Positions 22,390 to 62,454 of a stretch of 64,000 nt of DNA are shown piece after piece (position 1 is the stretch's first letter; each line of letters begins with the position of its first letter). The DNA comes from Eudorina sp. 2006-703-Eu-15 (Eukaryota > Chlorophyta > Chlorophyceae > Chlamydomonadales > Volvocaceae): contig BDSI01000063.1 in the NCBI GenBank assembly GCA_003117195.1, positions 1 to 64,000 on the forward strand, in the 5' to 3' direction. A program made the translations under genes and the position numbers. The notes under the pieces were generated by a model, which was not told the DNA's origin, made no database searches, and worked only from the letters and a program-made list of their open reading frames with translations.

Positions 22390-24600
22390 AAGGCCCGCGA
22401 CCAATCAGCAGCCGCAAGACCCTTCCCCCCGCGCGCTGCGGCCTGCGAGGGGCGGCGGCGGCGGCGGGGGGTGGGCAGGGGGCCAGGGGGGCATCGTCAA
22501 GGGGAATCCGCATCTCCGCCCGGGGTGGGGTGCGTGAGGGACCCGAGGATGCGGGAAGGCGGTGGGGGGAAGGATTCACGGTGAGTAGCTCCGAAGAGCT
22601 CCGGAGGCGCTCTCTCTCGGTCGACGCGACCGCCACTCCGGCGGCGATGGACGGAGGATGGGGGTCCGACGGCAGCCCCGTCCGTTGGTGCCGCGCCAAC
22701 TGAAAACTAAAAACTGATGTGGGTGTCCGGTCCGCTCCGATCGGGGCCCGGGGGGCGGCACCGGGCGGTACTGGGTGTGGCCACCGGCAGGGACTCCAAA
22801 GGCGCCTGGGACGGGGCCCTGGGGATCTGGGAGGCGGGCAGGGAAGCATGTCGGGGTCGGCCATCGGGAGCAGGTAGAAACCGTAGATAGGGGCACCCAG
22901 GAGGGGGGATATGTATGGAAGAGTTCAGCGCGCGTGTGGCCGTTGGGTGGCTGGGTGGCTGGGTGGCTGTGCAGGCGGGTGGTCTAGAGGCGGTCAGAGG
23001 TGCGAGCAGCTACCCGGCCGGAACTGCGACCGATCGCTATCACCACCACCACCGCCACCACCACCACCACCGCCGCCGTGACAGTGCACCCCGTGACGAT
23101 GTGAGGCATCACATGACCGACCCGCGGGATCGGGAGCGATGCCGCCATCCGGGCAGCCGTGTTGGGACGTGGGGCGCCAGGACCCCCCCCCCCGCTCCAG
23201 GGGGGCTCTCTGCAGTACACGACTGAGGCGGCCGGCGTGCTTTCCCCGGGGGCAGCCGAGGGCTGTCGTACGACACCTGGTGAGCATAGCAACCCTTGGG
23301 GCAGCTGCGGGGCGAGCGCGACAGATAAGCCTCGTGGTCGGGCGCTACAGGAGGCCGGGCGCTACAGCGAAGCGCGAGGCTGCGGCTCGGCGTTGTCCCG
23401 CAGCCGCCCCGCATGGCGGTCCTCAGCAGCAGCACCACTGCTGCTGGGGGGGGACGCGCTTGGGCGGTACGGGCGTACCGTAGCTGTTCAAGACCCATGT
23501 CGTCAGGCCGAGCAGTTGCTCGTGATGCGGCGCTGGACACAGGCGGTTGGTGCGGCGTGATGAGGCGCTGGACACGGGTGCCACGTGAGGGGCGGGTGGT
23601 GCAGCGGGACGACAGCGGCCATAATGCGGCCCCGACAGCGGCGCAGGCCCGGGGCCGTGATGGAGGTCCGGGGCGCGGCTGCATCCCTGCATGCCGGCCA
23701 TGTGAGGGGCGGGTGAGGTGAGGTGAGGTGAGGTGAGGTGGGGAACTGGGGATGTGAGGCAGATGGACAGTCTGCCCGGGTCTGTAGCCCGAAGCCCTCC
23801 CGACCCGCACCCGCACCCGCACCCGTGTGTGTCAGAGGTGGGAGCTAGCCACGGAGAGGAGTGTCGGTCGGCTGCGAGCGGCGGCGGTGGGCGGCCAGCG
23901 GGGTACGCATGGGTGGGGTAACCGACGCCCGGGGCATCGGGGCTCGGCCCCCCGGCTGACGCCCTCACCCACACCCTCACCGGGGACATCGACCGGATCA
24001 CCAAGGTGACCTCCAGTCCTATGCATGTCCAATTCTCAAGTCCTTGCGTTCGCACCTCGATTAATGTTATTCAAGGGCACTCACTCCTCATCACCATGTC
24101 GCCCGCGCAGCGAGCTGTGTGGCACCGGCACGGCACCATTTCGGCCGCACCCTTGGCTGGAAGCACCGTAGCTGTTACAATGGAGGCTTTGCCGGATGCG
24201 CGGGCAGGTGCGCCTTCAAATCCGCTTTACGCCCTGGCCCAACGGGGTCAGTGATACCGCGTCCTTGTCATCACCTTGTCATCACACGGGTAGCAGTAGT
24301 CAAGCCCCCGCGCGCACCGCCCGGCCGCAAGCCCCGCCACCCTTCAACACCCCCGGGCCTCCAAGGGGGCCGGGGCCCCGGGGAGGACCTCCGCGGGGCC
24401 CGAGGATGTCCGCTCCATCCTTGCATCCGCCCGCCCGCAAATAAACAGATCATCGAGCAAGACCGTTGCAAGACCGTTATGGACAGCTGGTGACGTGGTG
24501 CAACCAACTGTTCGTTGGGCAAGCTTTGATTTTTCCCGCACGCGTTAGGGAGCAAGACACACCGCCAAGGCGGCAAAGACACCGCCAGGCAGGCAACGTG

Positions 24601-24694
24601 CGGCGTGAAGACGACCGTGACCGTCAACTTAACAAATATGCGCTAACGGCGGCGTGAAGACGACCGTGCCGTCAACTTAACAAACATGCGCTAA
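24601..24694. repeat. 46-bp direct tandem duplication
   Basis: Two copies of CGGCGTGAAGACGACCGTG...CGCTAA at 24601-24646 and 24650-24694, differing by one missing A and one T-to-C change. Near-identity suggests a recent duplication. Confidence 0.9.
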
Positions 24695-26175
24695 CGGCGG
24701 AGTGCCGCCACTCATGTAAAAAGAAGGCCCCCGCAGGACACCACCACCCGGGGTCGCGACCCCCCGGCCCCTGGGTGAACCCCCCCCCCCCAGGGCCGCC
24801 GCGGGTGTCCGACGTCCCGTGTCGGGAGGCATCAGAGTGAGCTTGCATTCTCAGCAGGCCAGCATTATTATCATTCCAACACCAGCCTGGAGCTTGCCCG
24901 CTTGCTTGCTCGCTTGCCTGTTGTTAAGGTACGCGCCCGCAGCGCCTTAACAGCGTGGCTGCCAGCCAGGGATGCCACCGCTGCTGCTATACAGGTACGT
25001 CAAGATGTCATGGAGACGCCCGCCCCACCGCCATCCACCCCACCGTGTAGGTGTCTAATCATGGTAAAACCATTCCCCGACGAAAAACACAACCTGCCGC
25101 CCTTCGGATCGGTCCCGGTCGCATGTGCGAGGCCGGCCGGCCCCCGCACACAGAGGGCCGGCCCCACCACCCCACGGCCCAGGATCCGCGCATCAAAAAA
25201 GTACAACGGACATTCCTTCATACGTTTGGGAGGGATACGGTCGGACTAGATTTGCAGGCCCGCTCGCCAAAAAGCAACCATCAACAAGCAACTGCCAACA
25301 GCAACCGGCAACCATGGGGACAGAAACGAATCCCCGCATAATCAGGGAACCGCATTATCGGGACTGATATCATACCGCAATGCGTGCGTGTGTTTCGAAG
25401 CATGACTACGTTCACGAAGTGTTGGGAAAGCAGAGGGTGCACCGCGCGCGAAAGGGGTTGAACGAGGGACTACTCCCTGCCGCCACCACCACCACCACCA
25501 CATCCACCACCACCGCTGCTACTACCGCCGACAGGGCCGCACAGCTACTGTACACCGCACCCGCCCACCCACGCGTCTCTCCGGCTTCTCTGTAATTACT
25601 CGACGCGCTACAGCGCACTATCACACTTTCCCGCAACGACTCGTTCACACCCAAGCCAGCGAGCCAACCTGCGCGCCCAAGCATTTTTGAGAGACATCAA
25701 ACCTGCCTGCGCATCCCGCGCGGCCACCAGAGCGAGTGCGCAGTGGCGGTCAACTTGCAGTTCCCAGTAATGCCCCCACTGGCTGGCTGGCACCATCACA
25801 GACGTCCAGGATGCGGACTGGCGGCCTGCCGGCCAGGCGGCATGCCGGCCCCAACATCGACAACCAACCACGGCCCTGGACGAAAGCCAGTGTTGCGGAT
25901 TTTTTGTAAGGTCGGTCAAACGCGCAAAAACGCACGTCGTGCGTGTATGCGCGCGGACGCGCGACCTAGCAGTACTACTACGGCATGACACGCATGGGAA
26001 GAATGATATGAAGCATGGGCGGGATGGCGTCCGGTTCGTCCATCCTCAGAACGGAGCGACTCGGACGGATGGGTGTGCGAGGTGCGACGACGGCGGAGAG
26101 CTCGATCTATGAGTGCTGTGTGCTTTAGGGGACACTCGCCCGTGGACCGCGCGGGGGTCGGTTGCGGCACCGCGC

Positions 26176-26257
26176 GCACCACTGCACACCACTGCGCACC
26201 ACTGCACACCACTGCACAGCACTGCACAGCACCGCACAGCACTGCACAGCGTTGCAC
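26176..26257. repeat. 10-bp tandem repeat (ACCACTGCAC unit)
   Basis: About eight copies of ACCACTGCAC / AGCACTGCAC in perfect 10-base register. Confidence 0.9.
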
Positions 26258-26766
26258 TGCCGGGCGGGGTGGCGGCCCTTCCATCAACATGCATCGCTGT
26301 AAAACCCTGGAGAACACCGACAGTTCGATCCGAGCAGGATTCGAGGAAACAGCGGCGGCGTGCAGACGCGCGAGTCACACACGCGCGCGCCACCACGGGG
26401 CGCGCAGCGCGGGCGTGGTCCAGCGGTGCGGGATGGAGAGAAGGCAGGGACCCGCCCCGCGCCCCCCCAAGAGATGCCGATTTCGATGAAAGTCAGTGCA
26501 GTCGAGATCTTCCAGGATCTTCAATAATTAAGGTCATCAATCTCCCAGGATCTTCAGTCGAGGAGTGACTCTGTAACAGGCAGTTAAAGCAGCTATTGAT
26601 ACGACGAGCAGGGTCTATCTCCTTCCAGACATGCATGGATTATTGGAGCGCCCTCGTTGGTGGCGTCATATTATCCTTTTCTTAAGGAGTGCGCTCCTCA
26701 TCCGCGGGGGCCTGCGTGCGGGTTTTCTCAGTCTCGGGCAGCCGCCGATGCGCGACCCGATCACGA

Positions 26767-54252
<27,486 letters not shown>

Positions 54253-57200
54253 CGGCCCTGTGAGCTGCGCGATCCTGGAGGTCCGGCAGATGATCCCAGA
54301 ACAAATCTACAAGAGAAAAGTTGGTGACCTTTGGTGTTCGCTCGTGATCTTTACTGTTTTGGTGCGCGCCACCGTCGTATCAGGGGACCGCAACAAGCAC
54401 ACACAGATCCCATGTATCTAAGCCAAACGCACGCAACTCTAAGGACCCAACTGGAACAGCCCACTCTAAGAACGATCAATGTCGTTTTCGCACTCGTGAT
54501 CCGTCCTAGTCAGGCTACAGTGCGCTCGTCGTAAATACGGCGATGACTAACTACAGGCTGCTACCCGATACCACTTACTGCCTGTGCATTTTATTTCAGG
54601 TTGCACAGAGAACGTCGTTATATGTTTGATACCCAATTTAAAATTCATATAGAACGTGGACTTCTCGTACTGGAGCGAACCCGTGCGCACATGGTTAACT
54701 GCTGAAGTTAGTGCTAATTTCCATGTGCCTACGTTATTTTGAGTTGCCAATTATTAATACTAAACAAACATGATGTGCTCTCGCATGCAGTTTTGCCTAT
54801 AATTCTGTATTGTATATATTGCCTGCTTTTGTTGTTATGGCGGTTTCTCAATGCAACTTTCGTTTGGTGCAGCGTCGCACGTCTGGTAAATAGAAACTGC
54901 AAGTAGGGCTTGAAATTGACTTCGGAGCGCTCAGCCCGGGGCAACTGGGCAGCCTCGCTTCTTTCCACCTGCATCATAAGAAAGGAGATCCTTTCTTGCA
55001 ATTAAAGCACGGCAATGCAACTATGGAACGGTAAAGGAAGGAGCGGCGGAGCGCGCCGAGATCAGTTTCGACTTCCCGAGTTTGCGACCCTGCTTACGAC
55101 GGACATTGATTGAAGTCCGGCATACCGCTGCTGTACCCCTGGTAATTGGGGCTGGCCGCACTTGCTTCGTTGCTTGGCACCTACAACTGTTGGACAAAGG
55201 CCTCCGGATGAATACGGAGGGTTGCACCTGGTTGCAGTGGTTGCAGGCACCCGGCCTCGTGGCAGCGTGTTCCAAGGGTCAGTATTCGTCCATACACGCC
55301 AATACACGCCAGCTTCCCCCATTGTTACGTGCTCCATTGTGCTGTTGTGGTGCCGAAAGCCTTCAGTCGGGCGCAACTGAGCTCGTCAACGCAAGTCGGT
55401 GGCCAGGTCGTATAGTTGGAGCAAGCCTGGATGCATTATCCTGTATAGGAGCAGGCTTGTGTGAGTGTATAACGCACATCCATGCAGATTGTCGACTTAC
55501 CAACAGGCCCCAACATTTGCAACACTGCCCAGCGGTCCCCATCGCCTGGTAGCGTTGGCACTCACCCGCAATACGGAAATACGCACCAACGTGGATGGTA
55601 CCAGCTCATCCGTGCACACCGCATGACATGTCTGGCTGAATCTGTCGTGTGGAACGCCCGCATCCTTCAGGTAGGATCAGGTCAATCACATGTTAACGCG
55701 CCACTGGGCAGCAGGTAGGGTAGCGCTGGAACCCTTAAGAATCCCCGATGAGTGACGAGGCACCGCATAGCCCCTCCCTCTTAACGAAGGTAGCACAGTT
55801 GAGCCTGTCCCGTGCGCAAAGGTGGCGCGGTTTCGATTCCGCATTGGGGGGTGAGGAGGCATTGTATGGCTGCCACCGACATCATTTATAATGACAATGC
55901 CGTCCCAAATCGATTAAATGCAAGGGCTTGTATGAACATCTGCACCTCGTCCACAGAAAAGCTGCCAACCAGTGCAAGGAGCGTCACATTGCGGTGATGG
56001 TCAAACACACAAGTGGCGTCAGCCCCAGCTAGTCCTGGATGTGATACCGCATGTACGAAGCGTACGGCCACGCGACATTTCTAAATTTGTCATGTGCTGA
56101 ACTTCAACATCCGCGGGCAATACACCTTTGAACCCTGCTGCGCAAGGGTATCGACATGCCAGACAGGGACTGTCACCGATGCATTCTGTCCCTGTGTGAC
56201 CTGTAGGACTCCTGCCAAGATGATTGGGTTGCTACACTGCTATGACATGCTTAGACGAACTTGGTGAGCACGAAGATCCGCTTCAAACATGCCCCTCGAG
56301 AAGCAAGCCTTGCGGCCCGTGCTATGGAGCGTCTCCGTCGGTGATTGCCTTTGCATCCGGTATGGGCCAATCCCAATTAGTGGGCCTGATGCGCAGCCTC
56401 CTTGTTTCCTTGGCAGTAAGCCACCGATCGTGAGATCACAGACGCGGCCCCAACAACCCACTTTCTCGAGAGTACAAACTGACGCACCCGCATCTGCGCC
56501 ATGGAAGCGACAACTAGACCTCCGTCCCCTGCTACCTGGCAGGCTGGAGATGCTGTACGAAACAGCCGCAATGCTGTGAGCCCTTCAACCATCCACAAGC
56601 CCTGCAGCCTGCGACCCAACAAGTCCGTCCACCCGACACGCATGTCAGTTTTCTGGACACCGTCGGGCCATCATTGACTCCTCAGGGCGCTGCATCATCG
56701 CCGCAAGTGAGCCTATACGGCGACTGAATGTACACCCATTGTCCCGAACATGCCCACATTCAGTAAAACCGCACCTGCACAGCTGTGGCGACCAGAATCG
56801 CGCACACCACGAATTCTTGTCCGTTGATCTAAGGGTGCCGTTTTCTATATTATGATCCCCCCGCTCCAAATCGTCAGTATAAGCTAGCCCCATTTGCAAG
56901 ACTAGTGGTCACAGACTGCTGCCCACCAAACGAGTGTAACGAGTGCCATGCACGCATATGACCGCACCGATGATCCTCTTGAGGGACCCGCTGAAGCATT
57001 TATATATAGCTTTTCTTGGAAGTCCTACATACCGCTGCTCATCACCAATTGATCAAACTCACCAATTGATCAAACTAACCAGTCACCACCACCGCCATCA
57101 CCCACCGCCTTCATTATGCCCTGCACCCAGCGGTCAGCCCATTCACGCTTAATCTCATTGACGGTGTGCCTGGGACGGCACGCGGCGCTGTCATCGCTGC

Positions 57201-57282
57201 AATGACGCCCAAACTACACACCCACAAGTGGCACCTCGACAGCCGCGTAGAGCTTCAGATCCACCGCGGGCAAAGCCGGCAC
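54253..57282. other. Intergenic region upstream of the giant gene
   Basis: About 3 kb with clearly lower GC than the genes. It should hold the giant gene's promoter and 5' UTR on the right side of 54252, and the 3' UTR of the thiamin pyrophosphokinase gene left of 57283. Small open frames on both strands show no motif or codon pattern I would call coding. A direct repeat CACCAATTGATCAAACT occurs twice at 57040-57077. Confidence 0.5.
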
Positions 57283-59718
57283 TCAAGTCGCGACGCCCTC
57301 CTTCCGCGCGTCCGCGGCGAGCTGTGCCTCCCGCTTCCGAGTTGCCGTCGCTGCTGCTGCAGCTCGCGCCCAGAGCGCCCGAAGGTCAGGCCGCGGCTCC
57401 GCACGCACCTCGGTGGTCCAGAGCAGAGGCCCGTTGCAGCAGACTTCCACGGGGCTGCCCGTGAGGAGGTTGGAGGACGACACGAGGCCGCCGACACGCA
57501 GAGTCGTGGAGGCCACATTCCATTTCAGGCCGGAGGAGGTGGCGGTGACGGGCCCAGCGATGGGGATCAGGCCGCACGTCGGTCCCTCGAACCTGTGCCA
57601 TCGCGTGCCGCAGAAAGGGACAGCAGGGTCAAGAATTTGCTGTGCTAGGCAGCGAAGAAGTTGATGCGGCGTGTCCGGAGAAGATGTCGACAGGTCATGC
57701 TGCAAACAAGTCGCTTGGGAGCATTTCCCAAAGTCCCTCAATCTAGCGTCAGTTCGCGCAACTGGTGGATGCCCTAGTGACTCCACATGCATCCATGCCG
57801 GTGGCTCCACATATCTTCAGATGGGTCTAAGGCGCAGTAAAGGTACCTACGTGCCCAACTCCACATCGTTCACAACCCGTCCCACCATATCTGAATGTAG
57901 GCATGTGTCCCTCAAACATGTTCAGGCCGAGGGTACGGCCGCTCCCTTGCCAAGGCCCGTGCCAGCGCTCACCTTTCGTCCGGAGTGATCAGCGCCCTGC
58001 CGGGTCGCACCAGGCGCACCAAGTTGCCGTCGCCCCAAAGCGTCACGTTGAGGTGCGGAAACATGTGCAGCGCGTTCAGGTTCGCCAGCGTGTGGTCTAG
58101 CCGGCCGCCCAGGGCACCTGTCGGCGGTGGGCAGAAAACATGATCAGTCCCGAGTTCAACATGGTGTCTGGCTGGGCCTCGGCGCTCCTGGGTTCCATCG
58201 CGCTCACCATCAGTCACAACAACAATGCTGGCGCGTGTCGCTTACCCATTTGAAACACAGGGCCCATTCACAGAACCCCTGCACCAGTTCCTCGCTGCGG
58301 TAAATATCAACCCATCGCAAAGACTATCTACATGAAACAGTCACTGGAGCTGTGGACGCTATATAAGGCCCCCCCACACACACGGATGGGGAGCTGCCAA
58401 GGAACCCACATGAACACGTCCACAGTAACTCACCCAGGACCAGGATCTGGTGCCGATCCGGGCTGCCGTCGGGATCTGGCCGGATGCACCGCTCTTCAAT
58501 CAACGTGATCGCTTTGGCCAGGTCATTCGTATCCTGGTCGTGCGACAGGTCCATGAACGGCACGCCGTGCTGCACGTAGTACTGACGTACATCTGACCTA
58601 AGCGAGTCTAGGTCCCCCAGCACCACGTCAGGTAGGTATGCCAGCCGCAGTGTTGTCGCCCAATCCGAGTCTGGCTCCGACGCAGCGCCCGCAGCACGTT
58701 GCTGCTCTACGTGCAGGCCGCTACACCCGTTGCTGTCGCCATTCGAGGTTCCGTTCGCGTGATGTGGGTTGCCGTTTCCGGTGGGGTGGTTACTTTGGCC
58801 GTTACCGTTCGAGGCCGAGGGTACGTCTGGCTCCTTTACCGACCCAAACTCGGACATGTGGACATGTGCGCTTGCTCCGTCCGTCGCGGTCGTGTCCTGT
58901 TGCGCCGACGCTGCCTGGGCTGCTGTGCCATCCTCCGAAGCCACGTCAAAAGTCGCCACCTCCGGCGGCGGTTGCGGCATCATGGACGGCAGCTCGTCGT
59001 ACAGGCGGTTACAGCCACCGTCGGCGCATACACGAAAGGATGCTGCAATGACGAGGGCAGGGAAAAGGAGGGCAACAAGTCTCGCTTCCGTGGAGGCCTG
59101 TTCCGCGATGTGGGTCTGCTCGAAACTTGCATGGCCAGATGATGACTGTAGTCCTGCTGAGTCAGCCAGGGTGTATATGCCCACTGACGCAAGTTTTTAC
59201 TTCACGTGCGCTGGAACCCACAACCCAGGACATGACAAGCAAACGCACTCACCGAGTGGCCACACGTGCAGCAAACCCGCGGGGAGAAAGTAGTTGAGCA
59301 CAATTAAGTAAAAATTTCGGCCGTCGCGCGATGGCCCCGAGCTGAGGAAGTCGGATGTTATGTGCTGGTCAAAGGGAGGCCCAAGCGGCGCTGCGCCATC
59401 AGCGGCTGGCGCGGACACGGAAGCAGGGCCTTCAATAGCGACGCCGTTAGTCAACTTATTCAGCGTTGCTGTGATAGTGCTGAGCACGGGTGAATCCGAC
59501 GTCATGGCACACGGCATAGGGGGTATGGCTGCCGCTATGTAGGCAGGCCTCGTGTTGTGAGACGCTGTAGGGACGCCGGTGACGGCGGCGTCTGTCGGCG
59601 TAGGAGAGCGTGCCGGCACCGCGCCGGCCAGGGACACTTGCGGCACGGGTACGTGCCTGCCTCGTCCGTGCCAACTTTCGCGACCAGCACCGAACGTATG
59701 GCGATAATCTGCCGACAA
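57283..59718 (-). CDS. TPK1: Thiamin pyrophosphokinase
   Basis: Transfers pyrophosphate from ATP to thiamin, making thiamin diphosphate in the cytosol. Exons: about 59718-59253, 59042-58434, 58117-57973 and 57592-57283 (stop). Phases agree. Motifs in order: NFYLIVLNYFLP, VCADGGCNRLYDELP, PDVVLGDLDSL, SHDQDTNDLAKAI, GGRLDHTLANLNALH, PTCGLIPIAGPV, GLKWNV, LVSSSNLL and PLLWTTE, as expected for eukaryotic TPK. The substrate-binding Asp residues in GDLDSL and DQDTNDL are present. Odd points are an insertion of about 105 residues between the DELP motif and PDVVLGDLDSL (58980-58650), rich in Asn, Gly, Ser and Ala, and a C-terminal extension of about 45 residues. The N-terminus is open to a TTG at 59718. 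The true ATG may be internal (the Met-Pro-Cys-Ala-Met region near 59517) or in an unseen upstream exon, so targeting is unknown. Confidence 0.92.
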
Positions 59719-60336
59719 GTACCGGAGGTGCCGAACGGCCCAAACTTTGACAACAGCAGCTCGACTAAACAGCTTATCAAATAGCGCTTAAACATCACCA
59801 AACAAGTCGATGTGACACGCGGCACGAGTCAAAGTTCGTGATCGGAAGGTCAGCAGCACGAGCACGCAAAAGCCCTTGCCTGTGTTGCGGCCTGTTGAGC
59901 CTATCCGCCTTCGGGCACCGCTTGATGGTAAAACACAAGAAGAAATACGTTGATTTCCAACGGTCAGGTGCTCTTGTTCAAGGTTACGCGGCACGATGGT
60001 TGTGTAGTTGCAGCATTTTCGGACGCAGGAAAGACGTGAAAGGCTCGGAAAAGAACGCATTTACGAGCGACATATAGCCATATTCTGGAATACCTTACTC
60101 AAGCAAAGGTTTCGCGGCACAATCACCACCTTGAATCGGCTCAGCCTTTGCACGCCGTACATCAATTCCGTAAATTGCTGTAGTTTCCCTACTTTCCCCC
60201 ACGGACCTCAAGGCCATCCAAAACGGTTAAAATTGGGACTTGAGCATAATTATTCGTGCGACTTTGACATTTGTTTACTGTCGTTGTTCGTTCCCAGCTC
60301 CGACTGCAATAAGGGCTGCGACGTAATTGCCTCAAT
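59719..60336. promoter_or_regulatory. Divergent promoter region, TPK / R3H gene
   Basis: About 600 bp of lower-GC DNA between the kinase N-terminal frame (minus) and the R3H gene ATG (plus). The stretch 60130-60300 is AT-richer than anything in the flanking exons. A first TPK exon may lie here; a minus-strand open frame at 60060-59788 begins with a basic, Ser-rich sequence but I could not link it by splice sites. Confidence 0.45.
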
Positions 60337-62454
60337 ATGGCAGCCCATGCTCCCTACATCATGCCCGATGGGCGTAGTTTAAACCAGTACCTCGCCCAGG
60401 AGCGTGAGCGCGAGCAGCTCCGTCGGCGAAAGGCGGAACTTCGTGGCAAGGACGTGCAGTTCGCGCAGCTGCTCCGCCAGCGCAATGCTAACTTATCGGA
60501 TCTGGAGCTAGCGGAGCTCAAAGCTATGGAGAGCGCAGGTGATTAATGACCGCCTGTCGCAACGGAGCGACCCGCGCGTCCTTGCCTCGTGTGTGACGCC
60601 AGTCCGCCCACGGGGCAGGGCAACGGCCCCTCGTCAGCCTTGCCAGCATCCCGACGCGCTGGCTTCCATGGCACTAAGGGTGCTGTCAAAATGTAGGCGT
60701 TCGCCGTCGGCGCCGATGGCTGAACGACAAGACGCTGCGCGACCTGGCTGGGCCGCTTAGCGCACATGACATGGAGGCCCAGTTCAAGCCCGCTCCCTTC
60801 GGGGTGGCGGTTCCCAGCCCCCTGGCGCAGGCGATGGCGCCCGCCAACGCGGCCCTGTGGGACAACTTCCGGAACATCGACCCGGAGAAGGAGGCGCGCG
60901 TGTTGCAGGCGAGTGGACGGTGTGCGGCCAGGCTGCCAGGGTGCCATGCACAGCGGAGACCACACGCCCTGGGACCCTGTCAGTGGACCTTGGTCGCAGT
61001 CGTCAGGGGCAGTTGACCCTCCATTCCTTTCTCTGGCTGCGGTAGCCGGTATGCGGGTTACCCATCTCCATCGTTTGACCGCATCACGGCCGTCCCTGGG
61101 AACCCGCTCTATCGGTGCCTCAGAAATGGGCGGCCCACCAGCGGGAGTCGGCGCCGCTGCGGCAGCGGCCCCTGAGCCAGGCGTCCCTGGCGCTGCAGCG
61201 CTGGGCGGCCGTCAGCAAGAAGGCGCGCTCCGCCCTAAAGCGAGCTAATCCGGCCAGCGTCATGCAGCTGGAGGTCCAGATCCTGGACTTCTTCGAGCGG
61301 GTGCGTGGCTGGCTTCGGCTGCGGGGGTGGATGGAACAGGGGAAGGGCGAGCTGGAATCCTTCCTGCCTGCACCAGGCGCGCCCGGTCTGGGGCATGCCG
61401 ACGAACGATTTTTGGAATGTTGGAACGCGGAAGCGGCCCCTGCTGTCCACGCCTTCTCCACGGATCTGGGTTTCGGCCCCGCTGATCTCAGCAACCCGGA
61501 GACTGACCCTCCAGTGAATGCGTTCCTTATGCGTTCCTTAGGAAAGGAATAGGATGTATGCAGCCGGAGGCCATTCACTGATGCGGCCCCTGCTCATGCG
61601 GCTTCTGGCACACCGCCGTGGTGCTGTTCCTGGCGGCCCGTCTGCAGGCGGGCTCCGGCGACCAGCTGCTCATCCCGCTGGACGACGCCTTCGCGCGCCT
61701 GCTGGTGCACGGCCTTGCCGAGTTTTACGGCCTGCTCTCCGCCTCGCGCGCTGACGCCGCCACCGGCGCCACCACCGTGGCCGTCTACTGGCGCGCCAAG
61801 CCGCCCGCTGCTGGCCGGCCCGACATCTCCCTCGGCCTCGGGTTGTCACAGGCCCGACCCGGCTCGGCAGCTGCGGCGCCGCCCAGCGGCGCGAGCCCCA
61901 GCTCCGGCGGCGCGCGGCGAGCAGCGACAGGCTCCGCCGGGCCTAGTCCGGCCCGTGGGTCGGTGGCTGACCCGAGCCCCGGCCGCGGGGCTAGCAAGTA
62001 TCCGGCGGGTCCTGTGTCCACCGCAGCGGCGACTCAGCCGCAAAGCGAGAGCAGTGTCCCCAGCCCCAGCCCCAGCCCGGGTCGTCTTGGGGCGGGGACC
62101 AGCAGCAGCAGCCGAGTGGCCGGCGCGAGCCCGCGGGCGCGTTCAGCGGGGCGAGCGGTGTCAGCAGGCGGGCCGGGCGGCGAGGCGAGCGGCGGATCTG
62201 GGTCCCGGTCCCGGTCGGGGCAGCCGGGTGGGGAGGGTCCCGTGGACCACGAGATCACGTGCACGGATGTGCTGCTGGCGATGGCGGAGGTGGGGCAGAT
62301 GGGGCTGAACGAGGAGGCGCTGCGCCGGTACGTGCACGTTCACATCCATGGCACCCTGTCGGGAGACGGGGGGCCGCTGTCGCAACCACAGCAGCAACAG
62401 CAGCGACCCAGCTCCAACCGGCAACACCGGTGCGAGCTGGCGGGGACGTGCTGA
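60337..62454 (+). CDS. R3H-domain protein with R3H-associated N-terminal domain
   Basis: Four exons, 60337-60538, 60697-60908, 61124-61300 and 61648-62454, with consistent phases give 465 aa. A charged coiled region (AQEREREQLRRRKAELRGKD) is followed by RRRRRWLNDKTLRDLAGPLS and then APFG, resembling the R3H-associated N-terminal domain of R3HDM4-like proteins. The R3H motif is LDDAFARLLVHGLAEFYGLL, with Arg and His four residues apart, which binds single-stranded nucleic acid in the family. A disordered Ser/Pro/Gly/Ala segment of about 140 residues follows, then an ordered C-terminal block (DHEITCTDVLLAMAEVG to YVHVHIHGT). Intron 2 appears to use a GC donor (GCGAGT at 60909). The exon 4 acceptor is chosen because the same frame has a TGA just upstream of 61600. 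Confidence 0.85.

Larger units (their letters stand above)
22390..26766. other. Intergenic region, no supported gene
   Basis: About 4.4 kb between the 3' ends of the 20085 gene and the giant minus-strand gene. Open frames are short, lack conserved motifs and overlap on both strands. Contents I can name are a (CAC)n run at 23041-23078, a GGTGA pentamer run at 23714-23738, a 46-bp tandem duplication at 24601-24694 and a 10-bp tandem repeat at 26176-26257. GC content falls from about 24.3 kb onward. Unrecognised short exons or old transposon remnants cannot be excluded. Confidence 0.5.

Noticed and set aside
22915..24055. Possible short gene between 22.9 and 24.1 kb
   Set aside because: Several overlapping frames on both strands, none with conserved motifs or a consistent exon chain.
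55790..55850. tRNA- or SINE-like B box (GGTTTCGATTCC)
   Set aside because: No convincing A box, cloverleaf or seven-base acceptor stem around it.
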